A DNA stretch of 64,000 nucleotides from Chromohalobacter beijerinckii (GCF_023061185.1 NZ_JAKGAK010000005.1:62001-126000); one strand, 5' to 3'. Positions 1-8,897 are shown, counted from the first letter of the stretch. A program made the numbers and translations. The notes: generated from the sequence alone by a model not told the origin.

Positions 1-43
1 CTTGCAGGGACTTGAGGTCGTTAACATATGCCGCTTTCGCCAT
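1..43 (-). CDS. DUF1249 (YqiB-like) protein, N-terminal fragment
   Basis: Only the first 14 codons are in the window, reading MAKAAYVNDLKSLQ. The ATG follows an AAGGAGG-type ribosome site that overlaps the end of nudF, 3 bases away, so the two genes look co-transcribed. In related gammaproteobacteria the gene after nudF is a DUF1249 protein followed by cpdA. The identification rests on that neighbourhood, because the visible peptide is too short to assign alone. Confidence 0.45.
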   Translation of the reverse strand, partial: MAKAAYVNDLKSLQ

Positions 44-46
44 CCT

Positions 47-676
47 CTACCTCCTTGCCCGTAGCGAGGCACGCTCACGCACCAACCAGTTCAAAGCGAT
101 CAGGGACATCGCGTTATCGATGACGCCTTGCTCGAGCAGTGCCCAGGTCTGGGCAAAGCTCAGTACGTGGACTTGAATATCTTCATTCTCGCTCTCGAGA
201 CCGTGCACGCCCCCCACACCGTGGCTATCCACCAGCCCGCAGAACAACGTGACCCGCTCGGTGCACGCGCCGGGGCTCGGATAGTACGTATACAGCTCGA
301 TCAATTCGTCGATCGTACAGCCCGCTTCTTCCATGGATTCACGGCGGGCGACCTCGGCACTGGTCTCGCCTGCGTCGACCAGCCCCGCCACGGGCTCCAG
401 CTTCCAGGGGCTTAACGGATCGTCCAACGCACCGGCACGTATCTGTTCGACGTGCACCACGCAATCACGTTGCGGATCGTAAAGCAGCACGCCGACCGCA
501 TCGTGGCGCACATGGACTTCACGGAGCACCCGTTCGCTCCACTGACCATCAAAACGACGATGCCGATAATGACGCCGCTCGAGACTGAAGAATCCCGACT
601 GCAGCGTTTCATCGAAGCGTTCCTCGACCGACTCATGCGCGTAACGCGGCGTATAGGGATGAGCCTGTTCAGTCAT
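47..676 (-). CDS. nudF: ADP-ribose pyrophosphatase (NUDIX hydrolase)
   Basis: 209-residue NUDIX hydrolase that would cleave ADP-ribose to AMP and ribose 5-phosphate in the cytosol. The Nudix box is readable (G-L-V-D-A-G-E-T, then A-R-R-E-S-M-E-E-A-G). The downstream YYPSPGACTERVTLF stretch and the C-terminal ENEDIQVHVLSF segment are typical of the NudF/TrgB branch. I chose the ATG at 676 because AGGAGG lies 6 bases upstream; a longer reading adds 33 residues unlike the family. It is followed directly by a DUF1249-like gene, as in E. coli and Pseudomonas nudF neighbourhoods. Confidence 0.9.
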   Translation of the reverse strand: MTEQAHPYTPRYAHESVEERFDETLQSGFFSLERRHYRHRRFDGQWSERVLREVHVRHDAVGVLLYDPQRDCVVHVEQIRAGALDDPLSPWKLEPVAGLVDAGETSAEVARRESMEEAGCTIDELIELYTYYPSPGACTERVTLFCGLVDSHGVGGVHGLESENEDIQVHVLSFAQTWALLEQGVIDNAMSLIALNWLVRERASLRARR

Positions 677-802
677 GACGCCTCCTGACAATAAAGCCAT
701 GCACGAGGCGACACGGTGCAAGGCGCGTCGTCCCGATACACGGGCACAATGCGCCTCATTATCCCGACGCGGCATGGCAATGCCAACCGCGCCGGCGCTC
801 TT

Positions 803-1486
803 CTATGACAATTCGTCCAATAGCCGCCGCGCTTTCTCTCGCAACGCCTCGTCAGAATCGCGCCCCTCGCGAGCCTGGCCATCGACGGCCTGCTGCGCGT
901 GGCGACGTGCCTCAGCGCGGCGCCCCTCGTCACGGAGATACGTGGCATAGAAGTAATGAGTGTCGATGCCATCGCCGCGAATTTCCAGCGCGCGACTCAG
1001 CAGTTCACCGGCCTTGTCGTCATCGCCGAACGACACTGGCCAGCCCGGCGCACGATCGTACAGCGCCCCCAGCGTCACATAGGCGGCGCCATCATCTCCG
1101 CGCGGATCGAGCTCGATGGCACGTTCCAGCGCCTTGCGTGCACGCTTCGCCAGATCAAGCGCGCCAAGGCCGCCCTTGGCCTTGGCGTACGAAGCAAGAA
1201 TAATTCCCTCGGCCGTTAACACATGTGCGTTGTCAGGGTGCGCCTCGGCGAGCCCATCGGCTTCTTCCGCCAGGCTTGCCAGCGCTTTTTCCTGTGCCGC
1301 GCCCTGCATGCCATACTCTACATTCCCCCAGCGCGACATCAGCGGATACACACCATCCGGCGAGGCGTCGGCCCAGGCCAGAGCGCTACTGAGCACGCCG
1401 ATCAACGCGGCGCACAAGACAACATAAAGACGTGCCGGAACGAGACAGCGTCGGCGGCGTGCTCCTTCAACATAACGAACCTGCAT
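803..1486 (-). CDS. Secreted tetratricopeptide-repeat protein
   Basis: 227 residues. The N-terminus is basic, then has a hydrophobic stretch (about residues 19-38) ending near ALA-WA, so it is probably exported to the periplasm. The rest is helical with TPR-like spacing (KARKALERAIELDPRGDDGAAYVTLGALYD and a second unit around HYFYATYLRDEGRRAEARRHAQQAV). An AGGAGG site precedes the ATG. Such proteins usually scaffold other proteins; nothing here points to a specific partner. It stands alone, divergent from greB. Confidence 0.65.
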   Translation of the reverse strand: MQVRYVEGARRRRCLVPARLYVVLCAALIGVLSSALAWADASPDGVYPLMSRWGNVEYGMQGAAQEKALASLAEEADGLAEAHPDNAHVLTAEGIILASYAKAKGGLGALDLAKRARKALERAIELDPRGDDGAAYVTLGALYDRAPGWPVSFGDDDKAGELLSRALEIRGDGIDTHYFYATYLRDEGRRAEARRHAQQAVDGQAREGRDSDEALREKARRLLDELS

Positions 1487-1683
1487 GGCGACCTCCTGGC
1501 ATGCTGCACCATTGCGATGATGGATATGTTCACTCGCCCTAAAATGTAACGAACGTTTGAATTAATCGCTAAGTCGATTCGTCGTAGTTCGAAGTATAGT
1601 GCCGACAAGCCCCGCACCAGCAGCGGGGTTGGCGTACCGGCAAGGCTTGCGTAGGGTATGCATTCCACGCTCTGGAGGTAGGC

Positions 1684-2223
1684 ATGAAAGGCCGCAACAT
1701 GACCCGCTGGCGCGATCCTGCCAAGGACCCGCGCCAGGAAAAGAAGAGCCCGCTGATCACGGCACAGGGCTATGCCCGACTCAAGGGCATCCATGAGCAT
1801 CTTTCCCGCGTCAAGCGCCCCGCGCTTTCCACCAAGGTCGGCGAAGCCGCCGCCCAGGGGGACCGCAGCGAGAACGCCGACTACACCTATAACAAGAAAG
1901 AGCTCAACCGCGTCCTCGCGCGTATCCGCTATCTCGGCAAACGCCTGGATGAGGTTCAAGTCGTCGACCGCCTACCCGCCGACACTTCACGGGTATACTT
2001 CGGCGCCTATGTCACGCTCGAGGACGAACACGGCGAGGAGCTGGCGATCCGCATCGTGGGCCACGACGAAACCGACACCGACAAACATTGGGTCAGCGTC
2101 GACGCCCCGCTCGCTCGCGCCTTGTTGGGCAAAGGGCTCGACGAAGACGTCACCGTCAACGCCCCAGCCGGCGACACTACTTACGTGATTACGGACATCG
2201 CCTACGCCGATCCCGATGCCTAA
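1684..2223 (+). CDS. greB: Transcription elongation factor GreB
   Basis: 179 residues. It rescues backtracked RNA polymerase by stimulating cleavage of the nascent transcript. The N-terminal coiled-coil carries the GDRSENADYTYNKKELNR tip motif whose acidic residues reach the polymerase active site, and the C-terminal FKBP-like domain follows (YVTLEDEHGEELAIRIVG). The basic start and length fit GreB rather than GreA. GGAGG lies 5 bases before the ATG. The gene is followed by a 161-bp MITE-like repeat rather than an obvious hairpin terminator. Confidence 0.95.
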   Translation: MKGRNMTRWRDPAKDPRQEKKSPLITAQGYARLKGIHEHLSRVKRPALSTKVGEAAAQGDRSENADYTYNKKELNRVLARIRYLGKRLDEVQVVDRLPADTSRVYFGAYVTLEDEHGEELAIRIVGHDETDTDKHWVSVDAPLARALLGKGLDEDVTVNAPAGDTTYVITDIAYADPDA

Positions 2224-2239
2224 TCTCTGAAAAGTGCCT

Positions 2240-2400
2240 CGGATGCGCTGAATAAATCGTCGAGCAGAATGAATCGGAACGGCGCCCCGTCGCAAGGCGC
2301 CCGGAGCACAGAAGGCGAGACATAACATGGGGTTAGGCGAGCCTTCGAGCACCGCGTAACGCGGCGATTCGTCTGTGCAGACATTTATGCAGTGCTTCCC
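2240..2400. mobile_element. MITE-like element related to the resident IS5-family copy
   Basis: 161 bp between greB and rsmC with imperfect terminal inverted repeats: 14 of the outer 18 positions match, and similarity continues to about 37 bp. The right end (GGGAAGCACTGCATAAAT when read inward) matches the right end of the IS at 7611-8837 at 16 of 18 positions. There is no coding capacity. The element abuts the TAG stop of rsmC, so insertion left that gene intact. No clear duplication is visible on the left side, which suggests an old or decayed copy. Confidence 0.65.
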
Positions 2401-3395
2401 TAGCGCTTGATGGCGCGGTATATACGAAACCGCCGATCATCGGCGAGCACCGTAAAGTCACCGAAGGTTTCTTCCAGCAAGCGGGGGTACGGCAGAAAGG
2501 CGTTGGCCACCAGGATCAGACTGCCCCCCCGAACCAGTTTGCCAGGCGCCTCGCGTATCAAGCGCGCTGCCGGGCCGTAGTCGATGGCACGCTCCTGATG
2601 AAAAGGCGGGTTACTGACGATGGCGTCGAATTTTCCCGTCACTTCGCTGTAGACATCGCTCTGCCACGCCTCCCCCGCCAGCCGATTGGCTGCGAGTGTG
2701 CGACGTGTCGCAGCCACCGCGAAGGCGTTGAGATCCACCGCCGAGACGTTTGCGCCTCGTGCGCCGAGCCAGGCAGCGAGAATACCGTCACCACACCCCA
2801 TATCGAGCAAGTGACGCCCCGCCGGGTCGCCGAGGCCACTGGGCAGTGTCTCGAGCAACAAGCGCGTGCCGTCATCGAGCTTGCCATGGCCGAATACGCC
2901 GGGATGGCTCGCCACGCTGAGTCCCGCGGCCTCGAACGTGGTCCAGGCCGCCTCTGGCGACAGCGATAACGGTGCCGTGCGCGTGGCGTACAGCGTACAA
3001 CGCCGTGCGCTATCCACCTTGCGGCACCCGAGCCCCAGGGCGGCCAGCGATTTGAGCACACGCTTGACGCCCCCTTGATGCTCGCCGACGACCTGCAGCG
3101 GCGTACCTTCGGGCAACACCGCGCACAACGCCAGCAGCCACCACTCACCTAGCGCATGCGTCTTGGGCCAGAACAATACGGCCCCCTCGACCGGCGCTTC
3201 CAGCACCGGCGCGAGGCCGTCGTACACCCGGCTCCCACGCGCCCGCCAGGCCTGACAAATCGTCGCATCCGCGCTCCACACGCTGCCGCCGTTCGTTTCC
3301 AGCCAGGCATCGTGAGGCGGCGCGACCCACAACCAATCGCGATACTCGTGGGACTGACGGGCAAGCAACTGGCAAGAGGGCGTCTCCGCACTCAT
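2400..3395 (-). CDS. rsmC: 16S rRNA m2G1207 methyltransferase
   Basis: 331 residues. SAM-dependent enzyme methylating G1207 of 16S rRNA in the 30S subunit. It has the two-domain RsmC architecture: a degenerate N-terminal methyltransferase-like half and a catalytic C-terminal half with the SAM loop LLDMGCGDGILAAWLG and the NPPFH motif that positions the target base. The start at 3395 overlaps the cmoM stop in an ATGA, indicating translational coupling; longer readings run into cmoM. The stop TAG lies at the edge of a MITE-like repeat. Confidence 0.92.
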   Translation of the reverse strand: MSAETPSCQLLARQSHEYRDWLWVAPPHDAWLETNGGSVWSADATICQAWRARGSRVYDGLAPVLEAPVEGAVLFWPKTHALGEWWLLALCAVLPEGTPLQVVGEHQGGVKRVLKSLAALGLGCRKVDSARRCTLYATRTAPLSLSPEAAWTTFEAAGLSVASHPGVFGHGKLDDGTRLLLETLPSGLGDPAGRHLLDMGCGDGILAAWLGARGANVSAVDLNAFAVAATRRTLAANRLAGEAWQSDVYSEVTGKFDAIVSNPPFHQERAIDYGPAARLIREAPGKLVRGGSLILVANAFLPYPRLLEETFGDFTVLADDRRFRIYRAIKR

Positions 3396-4168
3396 GACAC
3401 GGTCTCCGGTTTGTACAGGGTGTAATGCAGATAACGCCCTAGACGCCAGTGCGGTTCCTGCTGGCAATAACGGCGCTCGAGTTCGATGATCTTCTCGAGC
3501 TGCTCCGGCGCGGGATGGCGCTCCGCTAGGTAATCGTGGAAGATGCGCACGCCCGTCACCGACTCGATCGACAAGCCTTCCGCCGCACTCCATGCGCGTA
3601 TTTGGGCATCGGTGAGCGGCGAGATCGGCGTCAGGCGCTGGCGTTTCCCGAGCCCTTCCAGCCGATCATCGAGCACCTTGTCCAAGTTGCCCTTGATCAC
3701 GTTGGAGAACCGCAACGCATCGCGATTGAAGACCATCACCGACAGGTACCCGCCAGGCGCCAGCAGCGTGGCGAGTTGTGCGAAGGCCGCCTGGGGCGCT
3801 GCCAACCACTCCAAGACCGCGTGGCACACGATCAGCCCCCACGGCCCCGGCGCGCGTTCGGGCAGTGTCTGCCAGGTGGCATCGACGGGCGTGACGGCCA
3901 GATCGCCCATGCCCGCGATGGCACGTTCACGCATGTCCCGCGAGGGCTCGACCATGGTGACCGCATGGCCACGTTGCGCCAGCCACATGCTCATCTGGCC
4001 CAGGCCGGCGCCCACATCCAGCACGGGCCGCCCATCGGCGGGCAATTCGCGCGGTAACACGTGTTCCAGAACCGCCAAACGAATCGCACCGCGCGGCGTG
4101 CCGTAGAGGCCGCGTTCAAACTTGTCGGCCAAGCCGTCGAAAATGCGGTCGTGGGTGACCAATGACAT
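3392..4168 (-). CDS. cmoM: tRNA 5-carboxymethoxyuridine methyltransferase
   Basis: 258 residues. SAM-dependent methyltransferase that converts cmo5U34 to mcmo5U34 in tRNA wobble positions. The SAM-binding loop is LDVGAGLGQMSMWLAQRGH, followed by the family blocks ICHAVLEWLAAP, VMVFNRDALRFSNVIKGN, VRIFHDYL and ERRYCQQEP, which match E. coli CmoM (formerly SmtA) closely. It is first in a two-gene operon with rsmC, sharing a 4-base overlap, so both products act on translation RNAs. Confidence 0.93.
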   Translation of the reverse strand: MSLVTHDRIFDGLADKFERGLYGTPRGAIRLAVLEHVLPRELPADGRPVLDVGAGLGQMSMWLAQRGHAVTMVEPSRDMRERAIAGMGDLAVTPVDATWQTLPERAPGPWGLIVCHAVLEWLAAPQAAFAQLATLLAPGGYLSVMVFNRDALRFSNVIKGNLDKVLDDRLEGLGKRQRLTPISPLTDAQIRAWSAAEGLSIESVTGVRIFHDYLAERHPAPEQLEKIIELERRYCQQEPHWRLGRYLHYTLYKPETVS

Positions 4169-4428
4169 CCCCTAACTATCCAGCGTTTTCTAAAATGTCG
4201 GCGATTGAAGACACTTTTCCACTCAAAGCCTGGCACTGGAATGTAAAAAAGGAGTAGTCTAGCGTTACTGCCTGTATGCCTCCAGCCCAGACCAGACGGG
4301 GCTTTCACGCACGGTGCATGGCGTCGACTCAACACGCATAACGCCACTTGATCGCGCGCCGGCCGGTGGCCGGCGAAATAGCTGCCATTCCCACGCCTTC
4401 GCGTGGATGTCGTAGAGGACACGAGACC

Positions 4429-6897
4429 TTGGCCCCACATATCTTGCCTCCGTCGCTGACCGAGTTGCTGGAAGTATCAGGCATTGCACTCACGATTGCC
4501 GATGGTGAACAGCCTGGCTGCCCCCTGATATTCGTCAACAAGGGCTTCGAGCAACTCACCGGCTATGATCGCGAGGAAGTGCTGGGACGCTCATGCCGCC
4601 TGCTGCAGACGGTCGACCTTGCCCCCGAGGCGAGTCATTGCCTGCGTCGCGCCATCGAACACCGCACCCCGGTGACGATGACCCATGAAAACCGTCGCAA
4701 GGATGGCTCGCGATACGATAACGAGCTCACGTTGGCACCCTTGTACAGCCGCGACGGTCACTGCTATCTGGTCGGCGTGCAGCGCGATGTCAGCCAACGG
4801 CTGCGCCCGCGAACGCGCTGGCGACACCAGAGCCGCCTGCTCGATCGACTCAACGCCCAGGTGCCCGGTGTGCTGTTCCACTACCGGCAGGCCCCCGACG
4901 GTCGCGGTGACTTCCCTCACGTCAGTGAACGCCTGGCCGATTACTGCGGTCTCGAGCGCATGGCATTGACGCCCGACGCCGAATGCTTCTTCTCCCGGAT
5001 CGAGGACGACGATCGCACGCGACTGCGTGTCTCGCTGACATCCTCCGCCACCTCGCTGCGGTTATGCCAGGTCGTCTTTCGCTATCATCATCCCACTCGC
5101 GGGCTACGCTGGCTGGAATGCTCCGCCGTGCCTACCCGCTTGTCCAACGGCGGCACGCTGTGGCACGGCTATTTGACCGATGTCACCGCGCGCAAGCTCG
5201 CCACGGAACGCATGGCGCTGGCCGAAACGGTCTTCGACAGCACCCACGACGGCATTCTCGTGACCGATGCCGACAAGCGCATCATCGACGTCAATCCCGC
5301 TTTCACGAAGCTCACCGGCTACAGTGCCGACGAAGCCCTGGGACGCAAGCCGCACCTGCTGTCCTCGGGCAAGCACGATGCGAACTTCTACCACGACCTG
5401 TTCGCCACGGTGCATCAGCAAGGCTACTGGACAGGCGATATCTGGAATGTGCGCAAGGATGGCCGCCAGTTGATCGAAAACGCCACCATTTCGGCGATCC
5501 ACGATGCCGACGGCACCATCACGCACTATATCTCCGTCTTTCGCGACATCACCCAAAAGCACCTGAAGCAGGCGCGCCTGGAACGACGCGCGATTTACGA
5601 CCCGCTCACGGGCCTGTTCAATCGCGAACACTTCGGCGATGCACTGGAAAACCTGCTCTCCGGACTTTCCTACACCGGCATCGGGATCGCCGTCCTGTTC
5701 ATCGACCTCGACGACTTCAAGCCGGTCAACGACACCTATGGCCATGCCGCCGGCGATGACGCCCTCGTGACCATCGCCCAACGGCTCAAGCAACAGACGC
5801 GCAGCACCGACCTGGTCGCCCGTCTGGGCGGCGACGAATTCGTCATCGCACTGGCAGGCATACGCAGCGCGGAAAAGGCCGAGAAAGTCGCCTTGAAGAT
5901 CCTCGACGACCTGATCAGCCCCATCAACCTGCGCAACGAGCAAAGCATCACGCTCTCGGCCTCCGTGGGGGTCGCCTATACCGACGACAGCCGCTTTGCC
6001 CCGGACGCCCTGATCGCCGCCGCCGACAGCGCGATGTACGAAGCCAAGAGTCGTGGCAAGAATCAGGTCGCCATCACCGAGCATCAGCAGGCCAACGGCG
6101 ACGATCTCTACACCCGACTACAGACCGCGCTGGACGACGGTGAGCTGGCCCTTTTCTATCAGCCGATTCTCTCGTTGAACGACGGGCGCATCGTCAGCTT
6201 CGAGGCCCTGGTGCGCTGGTACCACCCCGAGCAGGGCTTGCTCGCGCCGCATCATTTCATCGACATCGTCAATCACTCGTCCCTGCAGCGTGCCTATAGT
6301 GCCTGGCTGGTCAACCAGGCCGCGCATACCGTACAGCGCTTTCAGGCACGCGACATGGCGGTCACCGTCAGCATCAACGTGACGCGCGACCAGGTCGAAT
6401 CCGGCCAGCTCGCCGACGACATGGCACAGGCTCGGGAACGCCACGCCCTCGCTTCGCCCTTTCTCAACGTGGAAGTGGTGGAAACCGCCCAGTTCCACGA
6501 CATCGACCTGGCGTACAACCAGCTTCAGCATGCCCGTCGACTCGGCGCGCAAATCGCCCTCGACGACTTCGGCTCCGGCGTATCCTCGCTGACATATGCC
6601 AGCCAGCTCCCCATCGACATCGTGAAGATCGACCAGGCGGTGATTCGCCGCCTCGCCGAGCGTCCCCAGCAACGCCGCTACGTCAGCGGCATCATCGACA
6701 TGGCGCATGCCATGCAACGCATAGTACTCGCCGAGGGCGTCGAAACGCCTGAGCAGCTCGAGGTCCTGCGTCAAATGGGCTGCGACATGGCACAGGGCTT
6801 CCTTATCGGGCATCCCATGCCAAGCGAAGAACTCGAAGCACACTATCTGGCCGGCACGGCCCAACTCCTCTATCCACTCGCGTTACAGGCACAATAA
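4429..6897 (+). CDS. LOV-PAS-PAS-GGDEF-EAL protein, putative blue-light c-di-GMP enzyme
   Basis: About 822 residues, cytosolic, no membrane segment. Order: LOV-type PAS, a PAS_3-like domain, a PAS/PAC, GGDEF, EAL. The LOV core has GRSCRLLQ, with the photoactive cysteine encoded at 4594-4596, and keeps the flavin-contact residues in NRRKDG, YDNELTLAP and GVQRDV. The cyclase has an intact GGDEF and an RSTD inhibitory site five residues upstream. The EAL half has FEALVRW, DDFGSG, VKID and EGVET, so it should be a working phosphodiesterase. Start uncertain: TTG at 4429 has AGAGGA nine bases upstream; an in-frame TTG at 4348 adds 27 residues but has no ribosome site. It stands alone upstream of a tRNA gene. 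Confidence 0.88.
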   Translation: MAPHILPPSLTELLEVSGIALTIADGEQPGCPLIFVNKGFEQLTGYDREEVLGRSCRLLQTVDLAPEASHCLRRAIEHRTPVTMTHENRRKDGSRYDNELTLAPLYSRDGHCYLVGVQRDVSQRLRPRTRWRHQSRLLDRLNAQVPGVLFHYRQAPDGRGDFPHVSERLADYCGLERMALTPDAECFFSRIEDDDRTRLRVSLTSSATSLRLCQVVFRYHHPTRGLRWLECSAVPTRLSNGGTLWHGYLTDVTARKLATERMALAETVFDSTHDGILVTDADKRIIDVNPAFTKLTGYSADEALGRKPHLLSSGKHDANFYHDLFATVHQQGYWTGDIWNVRKDGRQLIENATISAIHDADGTITHYISVFRDITQKHLKQARLERRAIYDPLTGLFNREHFGDALENLLSGLSYTGIGIAVLFIDLDDFKPVNDTYGHAAGDDALVTIAQRLKQQTRSTDLVARLGGDEFVIALAGIRSAEKAEKVALKILDDLISPINLRNEQSITLSASVGVAYTDDSRFAPDALIAAADSAMYEAKSRGKNQVAITEHQQANGDDLYTRLQTALDDGELALFYQPILSLNDGRIVSFEALVRWYHPEQGLLAPHHFIDIVNHSSLQRAYSAWLVNQAAHTVQRFQARDMAVTVSINVTRDQVESGQLADDMAQARERHALASPFLNVEVVETAQFHDIDLAYNQLQHARRLGAQIALDDFGSGVSSLTYASQLPIDIVKIDQAVIRRLAERPQQRRYVSGIIDMAHAMQRIVLAEGVETPEQLEVLRQMGCDMAQGFLIGHPMPSEELEAHYLAGTAQLLYPLALQAQ

Positions 6898-6963
6898 AGG
6901 CGCCCGAAGCATGCCATGGGTTTATCCCGAGTCCCTGGACGCTTATAATGCCCACCCCGCCAC

Positions 6964-7040
6964 GCCCCCGTAGCTCAGCTGGATAGAGCAATCCCCTCCT
7001 AAGGGATAGGTCATAGGTTCGAACCCTATCGGGGGCGCCA
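6964..7040 (+). tRNA. tRNA-Arg (anticodon CCT)
   Basis: 77-nt cloverleaf. Acceptor arms GCCCCCG and CGGGGGC pair perfectly; D-arm GCTC/GAGC; anticodon stem ATCCC/GGGAT with loop CTCCTAA giving anticodon CCT; T-arm ATAGG-TTCGAAC-CCTAT; the CCA end is encoded. It reads AGG codons. The IS-bearing segment with an unrelated small secreted gene lies directly downstream, a common position for inserted DNA, though no direct repeat of the tRNA end was seen. Confidence 0.97.
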
Positions 7041-7234
7041 TCGCAAGGCACGCCAATACCGCATTTCTCCTCATCTTGACGGGCTCCGCTCCATCTGCCC
7101 TCGCCCTCAGCCAAGACCGAGGCCAGCGCCGACAGTCGAAGGCCAGTAGAACGCCGTTTGCCGATGCGGAAACGCATCGCGCTGGTTCCTTGCGGACGTC
7201 GCCCGGCTTTGCGCCAGGCGCTTTCTGACAAGGA

Positions 7235-7591
7235 TTAATCGGAGTGGGAGTTGATGAAGCTATCAACGACCTTGCCGGACTCCTGAACCCTGTCACAGAG
7301 CTCAGGTGATGGCTGCTGCTCGGGATTCTCTTCCAAGCTTTCCAGCTCCGCGTAGATGCTCTCGTAGTCATATCGCTCACGAAGTGCCTCGAACTCGCTT
7401 CGATACTTTTCGAGAACCGACTCTGGGTCATCGACCCCCTCCAGAAACGCAAGGAAAGAGGCTCGCTTCTCCATCATTGATGATCGAATGCCATCCCGAC
7501 TGCATTCGATATCAGCGGCGCTGTCAGGCGCCGAGACGAAGGAAATCGCCATGGTCACGATCACGGCACCCACCGGCCAAAAAGTGTTCAT
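7235..7591 (-). CDS. Small secreted protein of unknown function
   Basis: 118 residues, family not recognised. A hydrophobic N-terminus (TFWPVGAVIVTMAISFVSA) looks like a signal peptide, followed by an acidic, helical region with two cysteines (near IECSRD and ELCDRV) that could form a disulfide. A CAGGGGTG stretch precedes the ATG. The IS5-family element begins only 19 bases upstream of the start codon, so the native promoter has probably been separated from the gene. Confidence 0.55.
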   Translation of the reverse strand: MNTFWPVGAVIVTMAISFVSAPDSAADIECSRDGIRSSMMEKRASFLAFLEGVDDPESVLEKYRSEFEALRERYDYESIYAELESLEENPEQQPSPELCDRVQESGKVVDSFINSHSD

Positions 7592-7610
7592 GTCACACCC
7601 CTGATTGTTA

Positions 7611-8837
7611 GGGAATCGCTGATCAATTCGTCTCTGAGCGGTTGAAGGGCTCAGAGTGGCACAACCATCGCGTCAGCGATCATTTTCTGACCACCTCAGG
7701 GGGTCCGTTTCCCTGCCAGGCGGATTATCCGGCTGGCAGGGCAGATTCAAGGCGCACTGGCCCCATCAACTTGGCCCTCGCATCGTGTCGCCAGCACCAG
7801 GTTGGCCAGCCCGAACAGGCTGAAGAGTTGCGCCTGGTTCTTGGCCAGCCCCTTGTAGCGCGTTTTGCGGTAGCCGAAGAGGTTCTTGATGACATGAAAC
7901 GGGTGCTCGACCTTGGCACGGATGCTGGCCTTGGCCTTTTCGAATGCCAGCAGCAGCGTTTTCATGGGGCTGCCGTCCATCTTCTTGATGGCGCCGCGCT
8001 TGGCGGCCACGCAGCATTTGGAATCCGGAGCATCCTTCTCTTCGTCGAGATGTTTCCACATGCCGGTGTAGCCCGCATCGCCGTATACCCGTTTGTCATC
8101 CTCCCGGACCAGAGCGCCGGCCATGGTGACATCGGCAACGTTGGCCGAGGTCGCGGCGACGCTGTGAGTCAGTCCGGTGACGGCATCGACGCCGATATGG
8201 GCCTTCATCCCGAAGTACCACTGGTTGCCCTTCTTGGTCTGTTTCATCTCTGGATCGCGCTGCTTGATCTTGTTCTTGGTGGAAGGGGCGGCCGCCACGA
8301 TGGTGGCGTCGACGATCGTGCCCTCGCGCATGAATAACCCTTTCTCGGCCAGGTGGGCGTTGATCTCCTCGAAGATCCGCTGGGTCAGGGCATGCTTCTC
8401 CAGCAAGTGGCGGAAACGCAGCAGCGTGGTCGCGTCCGGCACGCTCTCGATGGTCAAGTCGACACCCACGAAGTCGCGCATCGCCTGGCTATCGTAGATG
8501 GCATCTTCAAGTGCCTCGTCGGCGAGCGCATACCACTGCTGCAGGAAGTAGATCCGCAGCATGCGCTCCAGGCCGATGGGCGGACGGCCGCGCTTGCCCG
8601 TTGCGTTCGGGAAGTAAGACGGCGACAGCGCGTCGATGAGCCGTTGCCAAGGCACCAGCGCCTCCATCTGGGTCAGGAACCGCTCGCGGCGGGTCACCTT
8701 TTTCTTGTTCTGGTATTCGGCTTGGGCGAACGAGATCTGCTTCATCGGGTAGCTCGGTCAGGTGGTGACAGGGTAGCCAGATTCTACCCCGCCGATGGCG
8801 ATCAGGCAGCTGCGGCGGGATTTATGCAGCGTTTCCC
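7611..8837 (-). mobile_element. Complete IS5-family insertion sequence
   Basis: About 1227 bp. The terminal inverted repeats begin GGGAATCGCTG on the left and, read inward, GGGAAACGCTG on the right. The ends are flanked by TA on both sides (TTAG/CTAA contexts), consistent with the YTAR target preference of IS5-group elements. It carries one intact transposase gene and lies between a porin terminator and a small secreted gene. Confidence 0.88.
7747..8745 (-). CDS. IS5-family transposase
   Basis: 332 residues with the DDE chemistry of the IS5 group. The N-terminal helical domain carries SYFPNATGKRGRPPIGLERM. The three acidic positions are readable in GTIVDATIVAAAPS, KRVYGDAGYTGMW and RAKVEHPFHVIKNLFGYRKT, the last being the Y-(2)-R-(3)-E-(6)-K-like signature block. 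It is full length without frameshift, so the element may still be active. The gene fills most of the IS and is transcribed toward the tRNA. Confidence 0.95.
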   Translation of the reverse strand: MKQISFAQAEYQNKKKVTRRERFLTQMEALVPWQRLIDALSPSYFPNATGKRGRPPIGLERMLRIYFLQQWYALADEALEDAIYDSQAMRDFVGVDLTIESVPDATTLLRFRHLLEKHALTQRIFEEINAHLAEKGLFMREGTIVDATIVAAAPSTKNKIKQRDPEMKQTKKGNQWYFGMKAHIGVDAVTGLTHSVAATSANVADVTMAGALVREDDKRVYGDAGYTGMWKHLDEEKDAPDSKCCVAAKRGAIKKMDGSPMKTLLLAFEKAKASIRAKVEHPFHVIKNLFGYRKTRYKGLAKNQAQLFSLFGLANLVLATRCEGQVDGASAP

Positions 8838-8872
8838 TAAAAAGTATCAAACTTTACGGATACTCATTAAAA

Positions 8873-8897
8873 AAGCCGGCTCGCAATGAGCCGGCTT
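8873..8897 (-). terminator. Rho-independent terminator of the porin gene
   Basis: GC-rich stem GCCGGCTC/GAGCCGGC with a 5-base loop, flanked by an A-run on the left and a T-run on the right, so it can act in both directions. It sits 44 bases after the porin stop codon. An AGTATC...GATACT inverted repeat lies between it and the IS. Confidence 0.9.

Noticed and set aside
5104-6084. 326-codon open frame antisense to the LOV-GGDEF-EAL gene
   Set aside because: It is a mirror of a strongly coding GC-rich gene, with no start signal or family features.
6964-8838. Genomic island integrated at tRNA-Arg(CCT)
   Set aside because: No integrase and no repeated tRNA 3' end were found; the segment is short and the IS alone explains the mobile content.
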